Both the position numbers and the translations under genes were made by a program. The notes under the pieces are model-generated. The model did not search any database, was not told the DNA's origin, and saw only the letters and a program-made list of their open reading frames with translations. From an uncultured Candidatus Pelagibacter sp. (GTDB taxonomy: Bacteria; Pseudomonadota; Alphaproteobacteria; Pelagibacterales; Pelagibacteraceae): a stretch of 64,000 nucleotides of DNA. The stretch lies in contig CAJQRZ010000010.1 of NCBI GenBank assembly GCA_905612435.1, positions 1 to 64,000 on the forward strand, written 5' to 3'. Positions 35,960 through 44,842 of the stretch are shown one piece after another. The first letter of the stretch is position 1. Each line of letters begins with the position of its first letter.

Positions 35960-36688
35960 ATGAACTTTTCACTTGAGGTGGGTCCTCACACAGATCTTGA
36001 TACTTTACCATCAGTAAAAGATGTTTATGTTACTATGCTTCCAGGTGGAGATTATAAAGAGACAGCTAAAAAATCAGCTGATTTAGTAAAAAAAGGATTT
36101 AATCCAGTACCACATTTTCCAGCAAGATCAATTGCTAATGAAGCTCAACTTAAAGATTATGTTTCAAGGTGCAAAGATGTTGGCGCTAAACAAGCTTTGG
36201 TAATTGGAGGAAGTAGAGACCCAATTGGAAAATTTGATAGTTCTAAACAAATACTTGAAACAGGATTTTTTGATGGAATTAGAATAGGAATAGCGGGACA
36301 CCCTGAAGGCAGTCCAGATATGTCCGATACAGAATTAGAAAAAGCTATGATAGATAAAAAACCTTACGCTGACTATATTGTAACTCAGTGGTTACTTGAC
36401 AGTCAACCTATTGTAGATTTCATTTCTAAGCAGTCAGTACCAGTGCATGTAGGAATTACTGGGCCAATGAAAATATCTAGCTTAATAAAATTTGCTAATA
36501 TCGTAGGGGCAAAAAATTCTATAAACTTTCTTAAGTCTAATTTTAGTAAGGCGTTAGATTTATTGAAACCTAAAGACCCTAATGAATTAATTGGGAAAGT
36601 GAATGAGTTTACAGATAACTTCCACATTTATACATTCGGCGGCTTGAAGGAAACTAACAAGTGGTTGAAGGAGAACGGTTATGTCTAA
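35960..36688 (+). CDS. Methylenetetrahydrofolate reductase-like protein
   Basis: A 242-residue member of the MetF/MTHFR barrel family, shorter than the 290-300 residues of typical MetF. FSLEVGPHTDLDTLP is the start; FNPVPHFPARSIANE near 47-61 and ALVIGGSRDPIGKFDS near 81-96 match conserved MetF positions, and the HVGITGPMKISSLIKFA segment follows. It overlaps the DmdA/GcvT-like gene downstream by eight bases. A probable role is to oxidise 5-methyl-THF made by the demethylase to 5,10-methylene-THF. Confidence 0.78.
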   Translation: MNFSLEVGPHTDLDTLPSVKDVYVTMLPGGDYKETAKKSADLVKKGFNPVPHFPARSIANEAQLKDYVSRCKDVGAKQALVIGGSRDPIGKFDSSKQILETGFFDGIRIGIAGHPEGSPDMSDTELEKAMIDKKPYADYIVTQWLLDSQPIVDFISKQSVPVHVGITGPMKISSLIKFANIVGAKNSINFLKSNFSKALDLLKPKDPNELIGKVNEFTDNFHIYTFGGLKETNKWLKENGYV

Positions 36689-38039
36689 TGAATTTGACTA
36701 TACTAAACTAAAACACATTACTTCAGTTGATCAGTCAGATCGTGAAGTACCATATAACTTAAGACAGAGTGGACCTACAAAAGTTGAAATGTTAATTTCA
36801 ACAAGAGTAAGAAAATCTCCATACTGGCATTTATCAATGGAAGCTGGCTGTTGGAGAGCAACTGTTTACAATCGTATTTATCATCCAAGAGGATATGTAA
36901 AACCAGAAGATGGTGGAGCAATGGTAGAATATAATGCAATTGTTAATCACGTTACAATGTGGAATGTTGCTGTTGAAAGACAAATTAGAGTTAAAGGTCC
37001 AGATGCAGAAAAGTTTACAGACTACGTTATAACTAGAGATGCAACCAAGATCTCACCAATGAGAGCAAGATATGTAATTTTATGTAATGCTTATGGTGGG
37101 GTTTTAAATGATCCAATTCTTCTTAGAATTTCTAAAGATGAGTTTTGGTTCTCACTATCAGACTCAGAAATAGGTATGTACCTTCAAGGTGTTAATGCTG
37201 ATGGAAGATTTGATTGTACAATCGAAGAAATTGATGTGTGTCCTGTACAAATCCAAGGACCTAAATCTAAAGCACTAATGAAAGACTTACTTGGTGATCA
37301 AGTTGATTTGGATAGCATGCCTTTCTACGGTTTAGCTGAAGTTAAAGTCGGTGGAAGAAGTTGTGTTATTTCACAATCTGGTTTTTCAGGAGAAGCTGGA
37401 TACGAAATATACTTAAGAGAGGCAACTAAATACGCTGATGATATGTGGAATGCGGTTCTTGCTGCAGGGAAAAAACATAACTTAATGGTTATTGCTCCTG
37501 CTCACCATAGAAGGATTCAAGCTGGAATTCTCTCATGGGGACAAGATATGGATGATCAGCATAACCCTTACCAATGTAACCTTGGATACCAAATTTCATT
37601 ATCTGGCAAAGGAGAATGGAATAAAAAAGCTGACTACGTAGGTAAAACTGCATTAGAAAAAATGGGAGCTGATATCAAAGGTGGAAAAAAACCATACAAA
37701 CTTCAGTTAGTCGGATTTGTATTGGGTGGAAAACCTATTGAAGAGTATGCTCCTGATTTTTGGTTGGTTTCTCCTGAGAATGGTGGGGATCCAGTTGGAT
37801 TTATAACATCTCCTTGGTATCATCCCGAGAAGAAGCAAAATATTGCTATGGGATATGTACCATTTGATGGAACTTTAAATGCTAACGGATTTCCAAAAGG
37901 TAAAGCTGGAACTAAATACAAAGTTCATTTACCAGCAGAATACTCAGACACTCCAGGAACGCCTGTGGATGCAGTAATAGTGGATATTCCATTTAAAGAA
38001 TCTTTTAACGCAAATACTAGAGAAGTTGTAAAAGGCTAA
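36681..38039 (+). CDS. GcvT/DmdA-family tetrahydrofolate-dependent demethylase
   Basis: A 452-residue GcvT-fold protein. The run MWNVAVERQIRVKGPDAEKF near 92-111, GGVLNDPILLRISKDEFWFS near 135-154 and SQSGFSGEAGYEIYL near 232-246 resembles DMSP demethylase DmdA and related tetrahydrofolate methyltransferases more than classical glycine-cleavage T protein. A Shine-Dalgarno (AAGGAG) lies within the MetF-like gene, whose end overlaps this start. It would remove a methyl group from a donor and give methyl-THF. DmdA proteins are usually about 370 residues, and this one has a longer C-terminus, so a different donor is likely. Confidence 0.75.
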   Translation: MSNEFDYTKLKHITSVDQSDREVPYNLRQSGPTKVEMLISTRVRKSPYWHLSMEAGCWRATVYNRIYHPRGYVKPEDGGAMVEYNAIVNHVTMWNVAVERQIRVKGPDAEKFTDYVITRDATKISPMRARYVILCNAYGGVLNDPILLRISKDEFWFSLSDSEIGMYLQGVNADGRFDCTIEEIDVCPVQIQGPKSKALMKDLLGDQVDLDSMPFYGLAEVKVGGRSCVISQSGFSGEAGYEIYLREATKYADDMWNAVLAAGKKHNLMVIAPAHHRRIQAGILSWGQDMDDQHNPYQCNLGYQISLSGKGEWNKKADYVGKTALEKMGADIKGGKKPYKLQLVGFVLGGKPIEEYAPDFWLVSPENGGDPVGFITSPWYHPEKKQNIAMGYVPFDGTLNANGFPKGKAGTKYKVHLPAEYSDTPGTPVDAVIVDIPFKESFNANTREVVKG

Positions 38040-38048
38040 ATATTTTTG

Positions 38049-38077
38049 TGGGGGGATGGAAAAATTCCCCTCCCCCA
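38049..38077 (+). terminator. GC-rich hairpin after the demethylase gene
   Basis: A G-run (TGGGGGG) and a C-run (CCCCTCCCCCA) about 20 bases apart form a strong stem right after the TAA of the demethylase gene. In so AT-rich a genome it stands out. A long T-run does not follow on the plus strand, so it may be a stabilising 3' end structure as well as, or instead of, a terminator. Confidence 0.55.
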
Positions 38078-38177
38078 TAAATAATCAAAAAAATTTACCT
38101 ATTGCTGTTTGCATAATCATTGCTGTTGCTTTATTACTTTTCCATTAATTGTGTCATATAAAGAAAAAAAAGAAATA

Positions 38178-38723
38178 ATGTTTGGTGAATTTTTAAGTAT
38201 TATTGTTAGAGCTCTAAAACTAGATAAAACACTTTATAAAGAAAATAAAAGTTTTGGTGAAACAGCTATCTATTTTGCAGGGATAATAATGATATTAGAT
38301 GGTATTGCAGGAGCAGTTGCAGCAAATACTATAATAAAAACTGCTATAGCAATGTCGGGCTTAACTGCAATACTTACTTGGTTAGTTTGGGCTATTTTCA
38401 TATACGTTGTTGGAGTAAAACTTTTTCCAGATAAAGAAACTAAAGTTCCTTTTAAGAAAGTTTTAATTGGTGTTGGCTATGCTCACGTACCAGGAATTTT
38501 AAGGTTTTTTGCGGTAACTCCAGATTTAATGATACCAATAATATTTCTAACTCAATTTTGGATATTTGCAGGACTAATAATATCAACAAAACAAATATTA
38601 AATTTAAAATCAAATTTTAAATCATTTGGAATTGTTTTTCTATCATTTTTAATAATCGCTTTTTTATCTATATCTTTTGTAATGAGTAAAATGAATGCAC
38701 TACCAATTAATGCTATTATCTAA
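38178..38723 (+). CDS. Yip1-like membrane protein
   Basis: A 181-residue membrane protein from the ATG at 38178 with about five helices (after an N-terminal amphipathic segment, IYFAGIIMILDGIAGAVAAN, AILTWLVWAIFIYVVGVKLF, PIIFLTQFWIFAGLIIS, FGIVFLSFLIIAFLSISF). The frame is open from TTG 38109 but that extension is poor coding sequence. The pattern of helices, with KKVLIGVGYAHVPGIL between two of them, resembles the Yip1 domain. Function unknown; its stop overlaps a minus-strand zinc-ribbon peptide. Confidence 0.6.
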   Translation: MFGEFLSIIVRALKLDKTLYKENKSFGETAIYFAGIIMILDGIAGAVAANTIIKTAIAMSGLTAILTWLVWAIFIYVVGVKLFPDKETKVPFKKVLIGVGYAHVPGILRFFAVTPDLMIPIIFLTQFWIFAGLIISTKQILNLKSNFKSFGIVFLSFLIIAFLSISFVMSKMNALPINAII

Positions 38724-38881
38724 ATTGGAAATACTGTTTTAGAAGTTCTACATGATTTACATAGCTTAAAACCAGTCAAAATTAAGTTTTGAGAAACACT
38801 CTCATCGTCTTTTTGACATTCTTCACATATATTATCTAAATCTTCTTCTTTTAAATCTTTATCTTCATGAGAATTAATCAT
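38720..38881 (-). CDS. 53-residue zinc-ribbon-like small protein
   Basis: ATG at 38881 opens a 53-codon frame to TAG at 38720-38722. Cysteines occur in two CxxC pairs, ICEECQK near residue 19-22 and LCKSCR near 41-44, as in small zinc ribbons. An acidic N-terminal stretch precedes them. The start overlaps the end of the DUF3726 gene by eight bases, and the stop overlaps the Yip1-like stop codon on the other strand. It is too short for common gene calls. The zinc-binding role is inferred from cysteine spacing. Confidence 0.6.
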   Translation of the reverse strand: MINSHEDKDLKEEDLDNICEECQKDDESVSQNLILTGFKLCKSCRTSKTVFPI

Positions 38882-39485
38882 TATCTGTTAAACCAGCTCC
38901 GGCTCCTTTTTTTTTTAAACTATCACTCTCTTCAACAAAAGTATTTTCTGATAACTTATGAAGTTCTTCCCACTCTACATCTGAAAAAAGATCTAAATTA
39001 TCTATAAATTTTACTGAAATATTATTAGCAACTTTGATAATTTCGTTCTTTAAAAAATTTGAATAAATATTATTATTAAAATTAAGTAAAAATTCTTTAT
39101 CATCAAATTTTAAAAATATTCTTTTGCCAATTATTTCTGAAGCTCTACTTATAAATGGCAAGAAAAGTAGTGGATATGCAATATTTTCAAACTTAATTTC
39201 ATTAAGTTTCTCCAAAGTTTTGATTTGATCTAAAAAGCTTATGCCAGTAATAATTGGACAAAATTGATTATTACTTGCTTTATTCTCTAAATTAATAAGA
39301 TTTAAATTTTCAAATTCACTTTTTTTTTTTTTTTTTAAAAAACCATTTAAATTTCTGATTCCAGGCAAACCAAATATTTCAAGAATTCTTATATTTTTTC
39401 CAACTTCCTCGGCAATACCCCAAGAAAATCCTGCTGCCCTACTTGCTCTCTTTGAAACTGTATCTATTTCACTTAATGATTTCAT
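38874..39485 (-). CDS. DUF3726 family protein
   Basis: A 203-residue protein with the N-terminal LSEIDTVSKRASRAAGFSWG typical of DUF3726. The role is unknown. The coding strand has an uninterrupted run of 17 A residues (39320-39336 region) coding for five lysines near residue 55, which is a slip-prone site: losing or gaining one base would lead to a stop within a few codons. The protein starts on the base after the large gene ends and is co-transcribed with it and the M19 dipeptidase. Confidence 0.7.
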   Translation of the reverse strand: MKSLSEIDTVSKRASRAAGFSWGIAEEVGKNIRILEIFGLPGIRNLNGFLKKKKKSEFENLNLINLENKASNNQFCPIITGISFLDQIKTLEKLNEIKFENIAYPLLFLPFISRASEIIGKRIFLKFDDKEFLLNFNNNIYSNFLKNEIIKVANNISVKFIDNLDLFSDVEWEELHKLSENTFVEESDSLKKKGAGAGLTDND

Positions 39486-41147
39486 TTAATTTAATGAATT
39501 ATATACCCAATGATCATCATAATTTTTTAGTTGCTCAGGTAATGGTGCACCTTGGAACATGCATATTCTTAACCACTTATCAGATCTTGGGTCAAATTTT
39601 AATGCGCCAAAAAAAGATAATTTCAGTCTTAACATATCTATGGGAATTATAGATTTTCCAATTGTATTGTCTTGAATTTCTGAGTAAGGAAATTTTTCAA
39701 TTATGAATGCTCTTCTAACTACATGTCTTAAATCATTATTTTTAAACAAGAATTTATCAATAGTTGAACTATTTTTTGATACTGATAATCTTTCATAAAG
39801 TTTTTTTACATCTCTAGCTATAGCAAGTGGTTGTTCTAATTCAGATCCATTTTCATCAAATCTATCTGCTAACCTAGGTTCTTCTTTATTTTTAGAAATA
39901 AACCAAAAGTTTTGATTATTTTCTTTTTTTGTAAAATCTATTTCTAATATTTGTGGGTATTTTTTCTCTAATATATCTTTTAAATTAGCAATAGTTCTTT
40001 CAGTGGGAATATTAAAATACTTTTCTTCTTCAGAGCTCATAAGTTTTACTAAAGGAGTAACTATATAATCGTAAGGCTCCATCATCATAGAAACTACATA
40101 TTCTATACACTCTTCATCTGTATTTTCTTCTAGCCATATGTAAATTTTATTAAACGTAAATTTTTTAGAAAAATCAAATTTTTTTTCAACAAAATTAATA
40201 AATTTATTTAAATCTTCAAATAAAGATTTAATTTTTTTTTGCTGATATTTACTATCTGTATTCCAAGATGTAATATTTTTTAAAGATCTTTTTAAACATT
40301 TTAAAAATAAATCAATATCTTTTTTTTTAACATCTTCAATTTCTCTAATTGTTTTTAAAGCAGTTTCTCTAGCTAATATCCAATTATTTAACAAGGTTGG
40401 GTGGTTAACAATAAATGGAGCCATACCCAGTCCTGTAGAATTACCTATACCAAGATTTCTACAAATTTCAGGATCTAAATTAATTGCTTTTTTGGGATTC
40501 TTATTTTTGGCAACATGATTTACTTGATCAAACGTAAACTGTCTAACTAAATAAACCAACATCATCTCAAGTCTAAATGGCCCACAAATCTCTTCCCTAT
40601 TTTTTATTCTAAACCTGTCTGCTAAACCAAATTTACCAGATCCATAAACAGCTGTTGTTCTATACAGATAGCCAACCTTAGATAATAGATTTACATCTGG
40701 TTGTATTCCATTACTTAAGCTTTCAACGACATGGTCAAATACACGTACCGATTTATTAGCTCTAGATAAAGTTAACTCTTTATAGGAAAGTCTTCCTACT
40801 TCTTGTTTGGGAACTTCATTTTTTAATCTTTCAATATCTGCTTTTGTTGGAACTCCATCATGAAGTGTAAATGCGGCATCCCATTTTTTTGCAATGACCC
40901 TATCCGATCTTTCATTTTCATTAAGTTTATTAGCAAAACAAATTAAAGAATAAACTCTATCTTTTTTTTTAAATGAATAAATAGCAACACCGTAACCAAA
41001 TTCATCTAAATCAAATAAATCTCTTTTGTAATCCCAACCTTTAAATTCTTTCAAAAAACTTCTTAAAAAAGATAATTTTGATTGATGAAAAGATCCTAAT
41101 CTTGATAATTTCATTACAACATTTGGATTTCTTAAAGATATCTTCAT
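39486..41147 (-). CDS. Large conserved protein of unknown function
   Basis: A 553-residue soluble protein without signal peptide or membrane helices. Notable segments are NERSDRVIAKKWDAAFTLHD, KVGYLYRTTAVYGSGKFGLA and NSTGLGMAPFIVNHPTLLNN. No family was recognised. It overlaps the dipeptidase gene upstream by one base and directly precedes the DUF3726 gene, so the three act as a unit. The conserved aromatic and glycine patterns suggest an enzyme, but no catalytic motif can be assigned. Confidence 0.6.
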   Translation of the reverse strand: MKISLRNPNVVMKLSRLGSFHQSKLSFLRSFLKEFKGWDYKRDLFDLDEFGYGVAIYSFKKKDRVYSLICFANKLNENERSDRVIAKKWDAAFTLHDGVPTKADIERLKNEVPKQEVGRLSYKELTLSRANKSVRVFDHVVESLSNGIQPDVNLLSKVGYLYRTTAVYGSGKFGLADRFRIKNREEICGPFRLEMMLVYLVRQFTFDQVNHVAKNKNPKKAINLDPEICRNLGIGNSTGLGMAPFIVNHPTLLNNWILARETALKTIREIEDVKKKDIDLFLKCLKRSLKNITSWNTDSKYQQKKIKSLFEDLNKFINFVEKKFDFSKKFTFNKIYIWLEENTDEECIEYVVSMMMEPYDYIVTPLVKLMSSEEEKYFNIPTERTIANLKDILEKKYPQILEIDFTKKENNQNFWFISKNKEEPRLADRFDENGSELEQPLAIARDVKKLYERLSVSKNSSTIDKFLFKNNDLRHVVRRAFIIEKFPYSEIQDNTIGKSIIPIDMLRLKLSFFGALKFDPRSDKWLRICMFQGAPLPEQLKNYDDHWVYNSLN

Positions 41148-42115
41148 TAGTTAATGCCTTTATAAAAATTAAACCAATTATTACCTAAAATGCCATTTAC
41201 TTCTTCACTATTAAAACCAACTTTTTTTAAACCAGTTTCTATATTATTAAATCCTCTTGAATCTAAAAACCAATCTGGTTGATTTGGAAAACCAGATTTA
41301 TTTTTTGTTCCTTCTCCATAATTTTTTGTTTTAGTCCAAGTTCCATTTCTCATCCACTCAACAATACTATCTGGCTGGTTGAGACATAAATCAGATCCAA
41401 TACCAATGTTTTTTGCTCCCATAATTTCGGCTGTTTTTGCAGTCATTTCACAAAAACTTTCAAGTGTACAATTAGAACTATCTTTTAGATGATGTGAATA
41501 TAAAGAAAGACCAAGCATCCCTCCACTGTCTGCTAAGGTTTTTAATAGATCATTTGATTTATTTCTCTTAGCTACGTGCCAAAAAATTGGGTTTGCATGA
41601 GTAATTGCAATTGGTTTTTCACTTATATCAATTGCATCAAGAGTACTTTTTTCTGCTGAATGGGACATGTCAATAACAATACCGACTCTATTCATTTCTT
41701 TAATTACCTCTCTTCCAAAATTGGTGACTCCACTATCATTTTTTTCATAGCAACCTGTCGCAAGTAAAGATTGGTTGTTGTATGTAAGTTGCATGAATCT
41801 ACAACCTTTTTCATGAACTTTTTCTATTAGTTCTATATCATCTTCTATGGGTGAGCAGTTTTGAAACCCAAAAAAAATTGCTGTTTTGCTCTCAGCTTTT
41901 GCTTTTTCAATATCTTTAAAATCTTTCCCCAAAAAAATTAGGTCTGGGTTTTCTTTAAAATGTTTATTCCATAATCTTATAACATTTTGAAATTCATCAA
42001 AATCTTCATGATAAACAATGGTCACATGAACGGCATCTAATCCTGCTTGTCTATTAATTTCAAAGATTTTTCTTGACCAATTGCAATACTGTAAATTATC
42101 AATCTTAAAATTCAT
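41147..42115 (-). CDS. Membrane dipeptidase family (peptidase M19) protein
   Basis: A 322-residue M19/renal dipeptidase-like amidohydrolase. A DAVHVTIVYHEDFDE start region has lost the typical H-x-D metal pair seen in many M19 enzymes; VIDMSHSAEKSTLDAIDISE near 147-166 and PIAITHANPIFWH and GIGSDLCLNQPD are preserved. In Pseudomonas a member of this family lies in the dimethylglycine catabolic locus, which fits the methylated amine theme here; this is from memory of that locus. Substrate unknown; it is the first gene of the three-gene operon. Confidence 0.75.
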   Translation of the reverse strand: MNFKIDNLQYCNWSRKIFEINRQAGLDAVHVTIVYHEDFDEFQNVIRLWNKHFKENPDLIFLGKDFKDIEKAKAESKTAIFFGFQNCSPIEDDIELIEKVHEKGCRFMQLTYNNQSLLATGCYEKNDSGVTNFGREVIKEMNRVGIVIDMSHSAEKSTLDAIDISEKPIAITHANPIFWHVAKRNKSNDLLKTLADSGGMLGLSLYSHHLKDSSNCTLESFCEMTAKTAEIMGAKNIGIGSDLCLNQPDSIVEWMRNGTWTKTKNYGEGTKNKSGFPNQPDWFLDSRGFNNIETGLKKVGFNSEEVNGILGNNWFNFYKGIN

Positions 42116-42202
42116 TATTTTTATTAAATTTAAAGAATATCAATAAGAAATATAAATTCTATTAATTTTATTGAAATATAAGCTTTAATTTGAAATAATC
42201 GT

Positions 42203-42229
42203 TTAGGTGATAAAAAAATTAACACCTAA
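42203..42229 (+). promoter_or_regulatory. Hairpin ending at the purE start codon
   Basis: TTAGGTG (42203-42209) pairs with CACCTAA (42223-42229), whose last base is the A of the purE ATG. The 13-base loop is A/T-only. No Shine-Dalgarno lies between them, so the stem sits where the ribosome would bind. Confidence 0.5.
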
Positions 42230-42720
42230 TGCCTAAAATTAAATCTAATAAAGTTTCTATTGTAATGGGGAGTCAATCTGACTTTAAAACAATGAAACTA
42301 TGTCAAAAAGTTCTTAAATTACTTAATATTAAATTTGAAACTAAAATTATTTCAGCACACCGAACTCCAAATAGATTGTATGAGTATGCTAAAAATGCAG
42401 AAAAAAATGATATTGCAGTAATTATTGCTGGAGCTGGTGGTTCTGCTCATTTACCAGGAATGATTTCAGCATTAACATACCTGCCAGTTTTAGGTGTGCC
42501 TATTGAAAGTAAAAAACTTAAAGGATTAGACAGCCTTTTGTCCATTGCACAAATGCCAAAAGGTATACCTGTTGGTACATTAGCTATTGGAGAAGATGGT
42601 GCAATTAATTCTGCATTATTAGCAGCATCAATAATTGCAATCAGTGATAACAAAATCAAAAATAATTTAAGAAGATGGCGAATAAATCAAAGTAGATCTG
42701 TTAAGAAGAAGCCAAAATAA
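42229..42720 (+). CDS. purE: N5-carboxyaminoimidazole ribonucleotide mutase
   Basis: A 163-residue PurE class I enzyme that moves the carboxyl group of N5-CAIR to C4 in purine synthesis. The SIVMGSQSDFKTMK motif near 9-22 and IISAHRTPNRLYEYAK hold the catalytic Ser/Asp and His; GAGGSAHLPGMISALT near 68-83 is the phosphate-binding region. It precedes purK by eight bases. Confidence 0.95.
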   Translation: MPKIKSNKVSIVMGSQSDFKTMKLCQKVLKLLNIKFETKIISAHRTPNRLYEYAKNAEKNDIAVIIAGAGGSAHLPGMISALTYLPVLGVPIESKKLKGLDSLLSIAQMPKGIPVGTLAIGEDGAINSALLAASIIAISDNKIKNNLRRWRINQSRSVKKKPK

Positions 42721-42728
42721 TTTTAAAT

Positions 42729-43775
42729 ATGTCTAAACTAACTTTGGGTATCATAGGTGGAGGTCAACTAGGTAGCATGTTGGCTGCAGCAGCTAATAAA
42801 TTAGAAATTAAAACTATTATTTTTTGTGATGATTTTGATGCACCCGCACAAAAATTTTCAGATGAGTTTATTTATGGTAATTATGACGATCAAAATAAAA
42901 TTAATGAATTTGCAAATAAAACTGATGTAATAACTTTTGAGTTTGAAAATATTCCTTACAAAACCTTAAATGAAATTAATAAATTTAAGCCTGTTCTACC
43001 AAAACCTTCTGTAAATAGAATAATTCAACATAGATTAACTGAAAAAGATTTTATTAATAAATTAAATATTAGAACGACACAATACGTTTCAATAAAAAAT
43101 AAATCTCAAATAAATGCTTTACAAGATTTATTACCTGGAATACTAAAAACAACTACACTTGGTTATGATGGCAAAGGTCAATATACAATAAATTCTATGG
43201 ATGACCTAAATATATTAAATATTGATTTTTCTAAAGGGTATGTTTTAGAAAAACTGATTAAATTAAAAAAAGAAATCTCCATAATCATTACTAGGTTTAG
43301 TAATAAAAAATATGAAGTTTATGAGCCCATTGAAAATGTTCATGAAGATAAAATTTTAAAACACTCAACCATACCAGCTGATATTAATGATAAAATTTTA
43401 AATCAATCTAAATCATGGGCAATACAGATAGCCGAAGAATTAAAATATGTTGGAACATTGTGTGTTGAATTTTTTATAGATAGAAATGAAAATTTATATG
43501 TTAATGAAATTGCGCCAAGAGTTCATAATTCAGGTCACTTAACAATCAATGCTTATAATGTAAGTCAATTTGAAAATCATGTCCGAGCAGTATGTAAATT
43601 ACGACAAATTCCACTTAAAAAAATTTCAAACGCAAAAATGATAAATCTTATTGGTGACCAAATTACTGTATATAGAAATAAAAAATTTAATCCTAATGAG
43701 TTTTTCTTTGATTACTTAAAAAAAGAGATTAAAAATAAAAGAAAAATGGGCCATCTAACAACTCTAGCTAAATAG
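42729..43775 (+). CDS. purK: N5-carboxyaminoimidazole ribonucleotide synthase
   Basis: A 348-residue ATP-grasp enzyme that makes N5-CAIR from AIR, bicarbonate and ATP. The start LGIIGGGQLGSMLAAAANKL, the ATP-binding TTLGYDGKGQYTI near 140-152 and the metal-site VNEIAPRVHNSGHLT near 257-271 are intact. It follows purE and precedes a metallo-hydrolase gene by 17 bases. Confidence 0.94.
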   Translation: MSKLTLGIIGGGQLGSMLAAAANKLEIKTIIFCDDFDAPAQKFSDEFIYGNYDDQNKINEFANKTDVITFEFENIPYKTLNEINKFKPVLPKPSVNRIIQHRLTEKDFINKLNIRTTQYVSIKNKSQINALQDLLPGILKTTTLGYDGKGQYTINSMDDLNILNIDFSKGYVLEKLIKLKKEISIIITRFSNKKYEVYEPIENVHEDKILKHSTIPADINDKILNQSKSWAIQIAEELKYVGTLCVEFFIDRNENLYVNEIAPRVHNSGHLTINAYNVSQFENHVRAVCKLRQIPLKKISNAKMINLIGDQITVYRNKKFNPNEFFFDYLKKEIKNKRKMGHLTTLAK

Positions 43776-43792
43776 ATTAATACATCAAACAT

Positions 43793-44842
43793 ATGTTAAA
43801 ATTTTTAAGTTTTTTAATTATAATAATTGCATATAACTCTTCTTCATTGACTATAGAAAAAAAACCTTATCATCATTTAGAGGATGGAACTTTTAGAAAT
43901 CCTGAGGGGTCACCAAAAAGAGAATCTGGTTCTAATTGGTCTTATAAAGAATTTAATAAACAAAAGAAAAAGTTAGATATGACCGTTCCAAAAGAACATG
44001 TCGTAGACAAGAAGTTGGTTTTATCAAATTTAAAAAAATATAAAAATGATGATTACATTGCTTGGATTGGTCATGCCACTTATCTAATTAAATTAGGTGA
44101 GATAACTATTATAACAGATCCTGTTTTTTCTAAAAATGCTGGACCATTAATTTTTGGACCTAAAAGATATACTGAGCCAGCTTTAAGATTAAATGAAATT
44201 CCTAAAACGGATTTATTTTTACTAACTCATAATCATTATGATCATCAAGATATGAGAACAATTAGAAGTTATCCACATAAAGATTCAAAAGTTTTGGTTC
44301 CATTAAATCTTGGAAAATATTTTACAAGACATAGATTTAAAGATGTTAATGAAATGGATTGGTATGATGAAATTAAAATTAATGATGATTTAAAAGTTAC
44401 TTTACTACCTGCTGTTCATTGGTCTAAAAGAAGTTTAACTGACACTAATAAAACACTATGGGGAAATTTTTTAATTGAATATAAAAATAAAAAAATATTT
44501 TTTGCTTGTGATACAGGATATGGGAATATTTACAAAAAATTAGGTGATAAATATGGTCCAATAGATCTCACTATGATCAACATAGGTGCATATAATTTTA
44601 AGCCAATGTTTAATAAATCAATTTATCATACTACTCCTGAGCAAGCTTTAAATGTTGCTCAAGATTTAAAAAGCAAAAAGGTTATTGGAATGCATTGGGG
44701 TACTTTTGTTTTGTCGTTGGAACCAATCATGGAACCACCAATAAGATTTAAAGACAATGCTGAAAAATTTGGTTTTAAAAAAAAAGATGCTATTATTTTT
44801 AAAATTGGAGAGTTTAAAAGTCTTCAAACAATTATAAAATAA
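43793..44842 (+). CDS. Exported metallo-beta-lactamase-fold hydrolase (NAPE-PLD-like)
   Basis: A 349-residue protein with an N-terminal hydrophobic segment (about 2-15) that may be a signal peptide or anchor. The metal motif HxHxDH is His146, His148, Asp150 and His151 in LLTHNHYDHQD, with further sites in WIGHATYLIKLG and PAVHWSKRS and HWGTF. The domain order matches N-acylphosphatidylethanolamine phospholipase D-like and UlaG-type hydrolases. Substrate unknown. It abuts the following GNAT gene. Confidence 0.75.
   Translation: MLKFLSFLIIIIAYNSSSLTIEKKPYHHLEDGTFRNPEGSPKRESGSNWSYKEFNKQKKKLDMTVPKEHVVDKKLVLSNLKKYKNDDYIAWIGHATYLIKLGEITIITDPVFSKNAGPLIFGPKRYTEPALRLNEIPKTDLFLLTHNHYDHQDMRTIRSYPHKDSKVLVPLNLGKYFTRHRFKDVNEMDWYDEIKINDDLKVTLLPAVHWSKRSLTDTNKTLWGNFLIEYKNKKIFFACDTGYGNIYKKLGDKYGPIDLTMINIGAYNFKPMFNKSIYHTTPEQALNVAQDLKSKKVIGMHWGTFVLSLEPIMEPPIRFKDNAEKFGFKKKDAIIFKIGEFKSLQTIIK

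Noticed and set aside
42207-42229. Alternative GTG start for purE
   Set aside because: Out of frame with the purE coding sequence.
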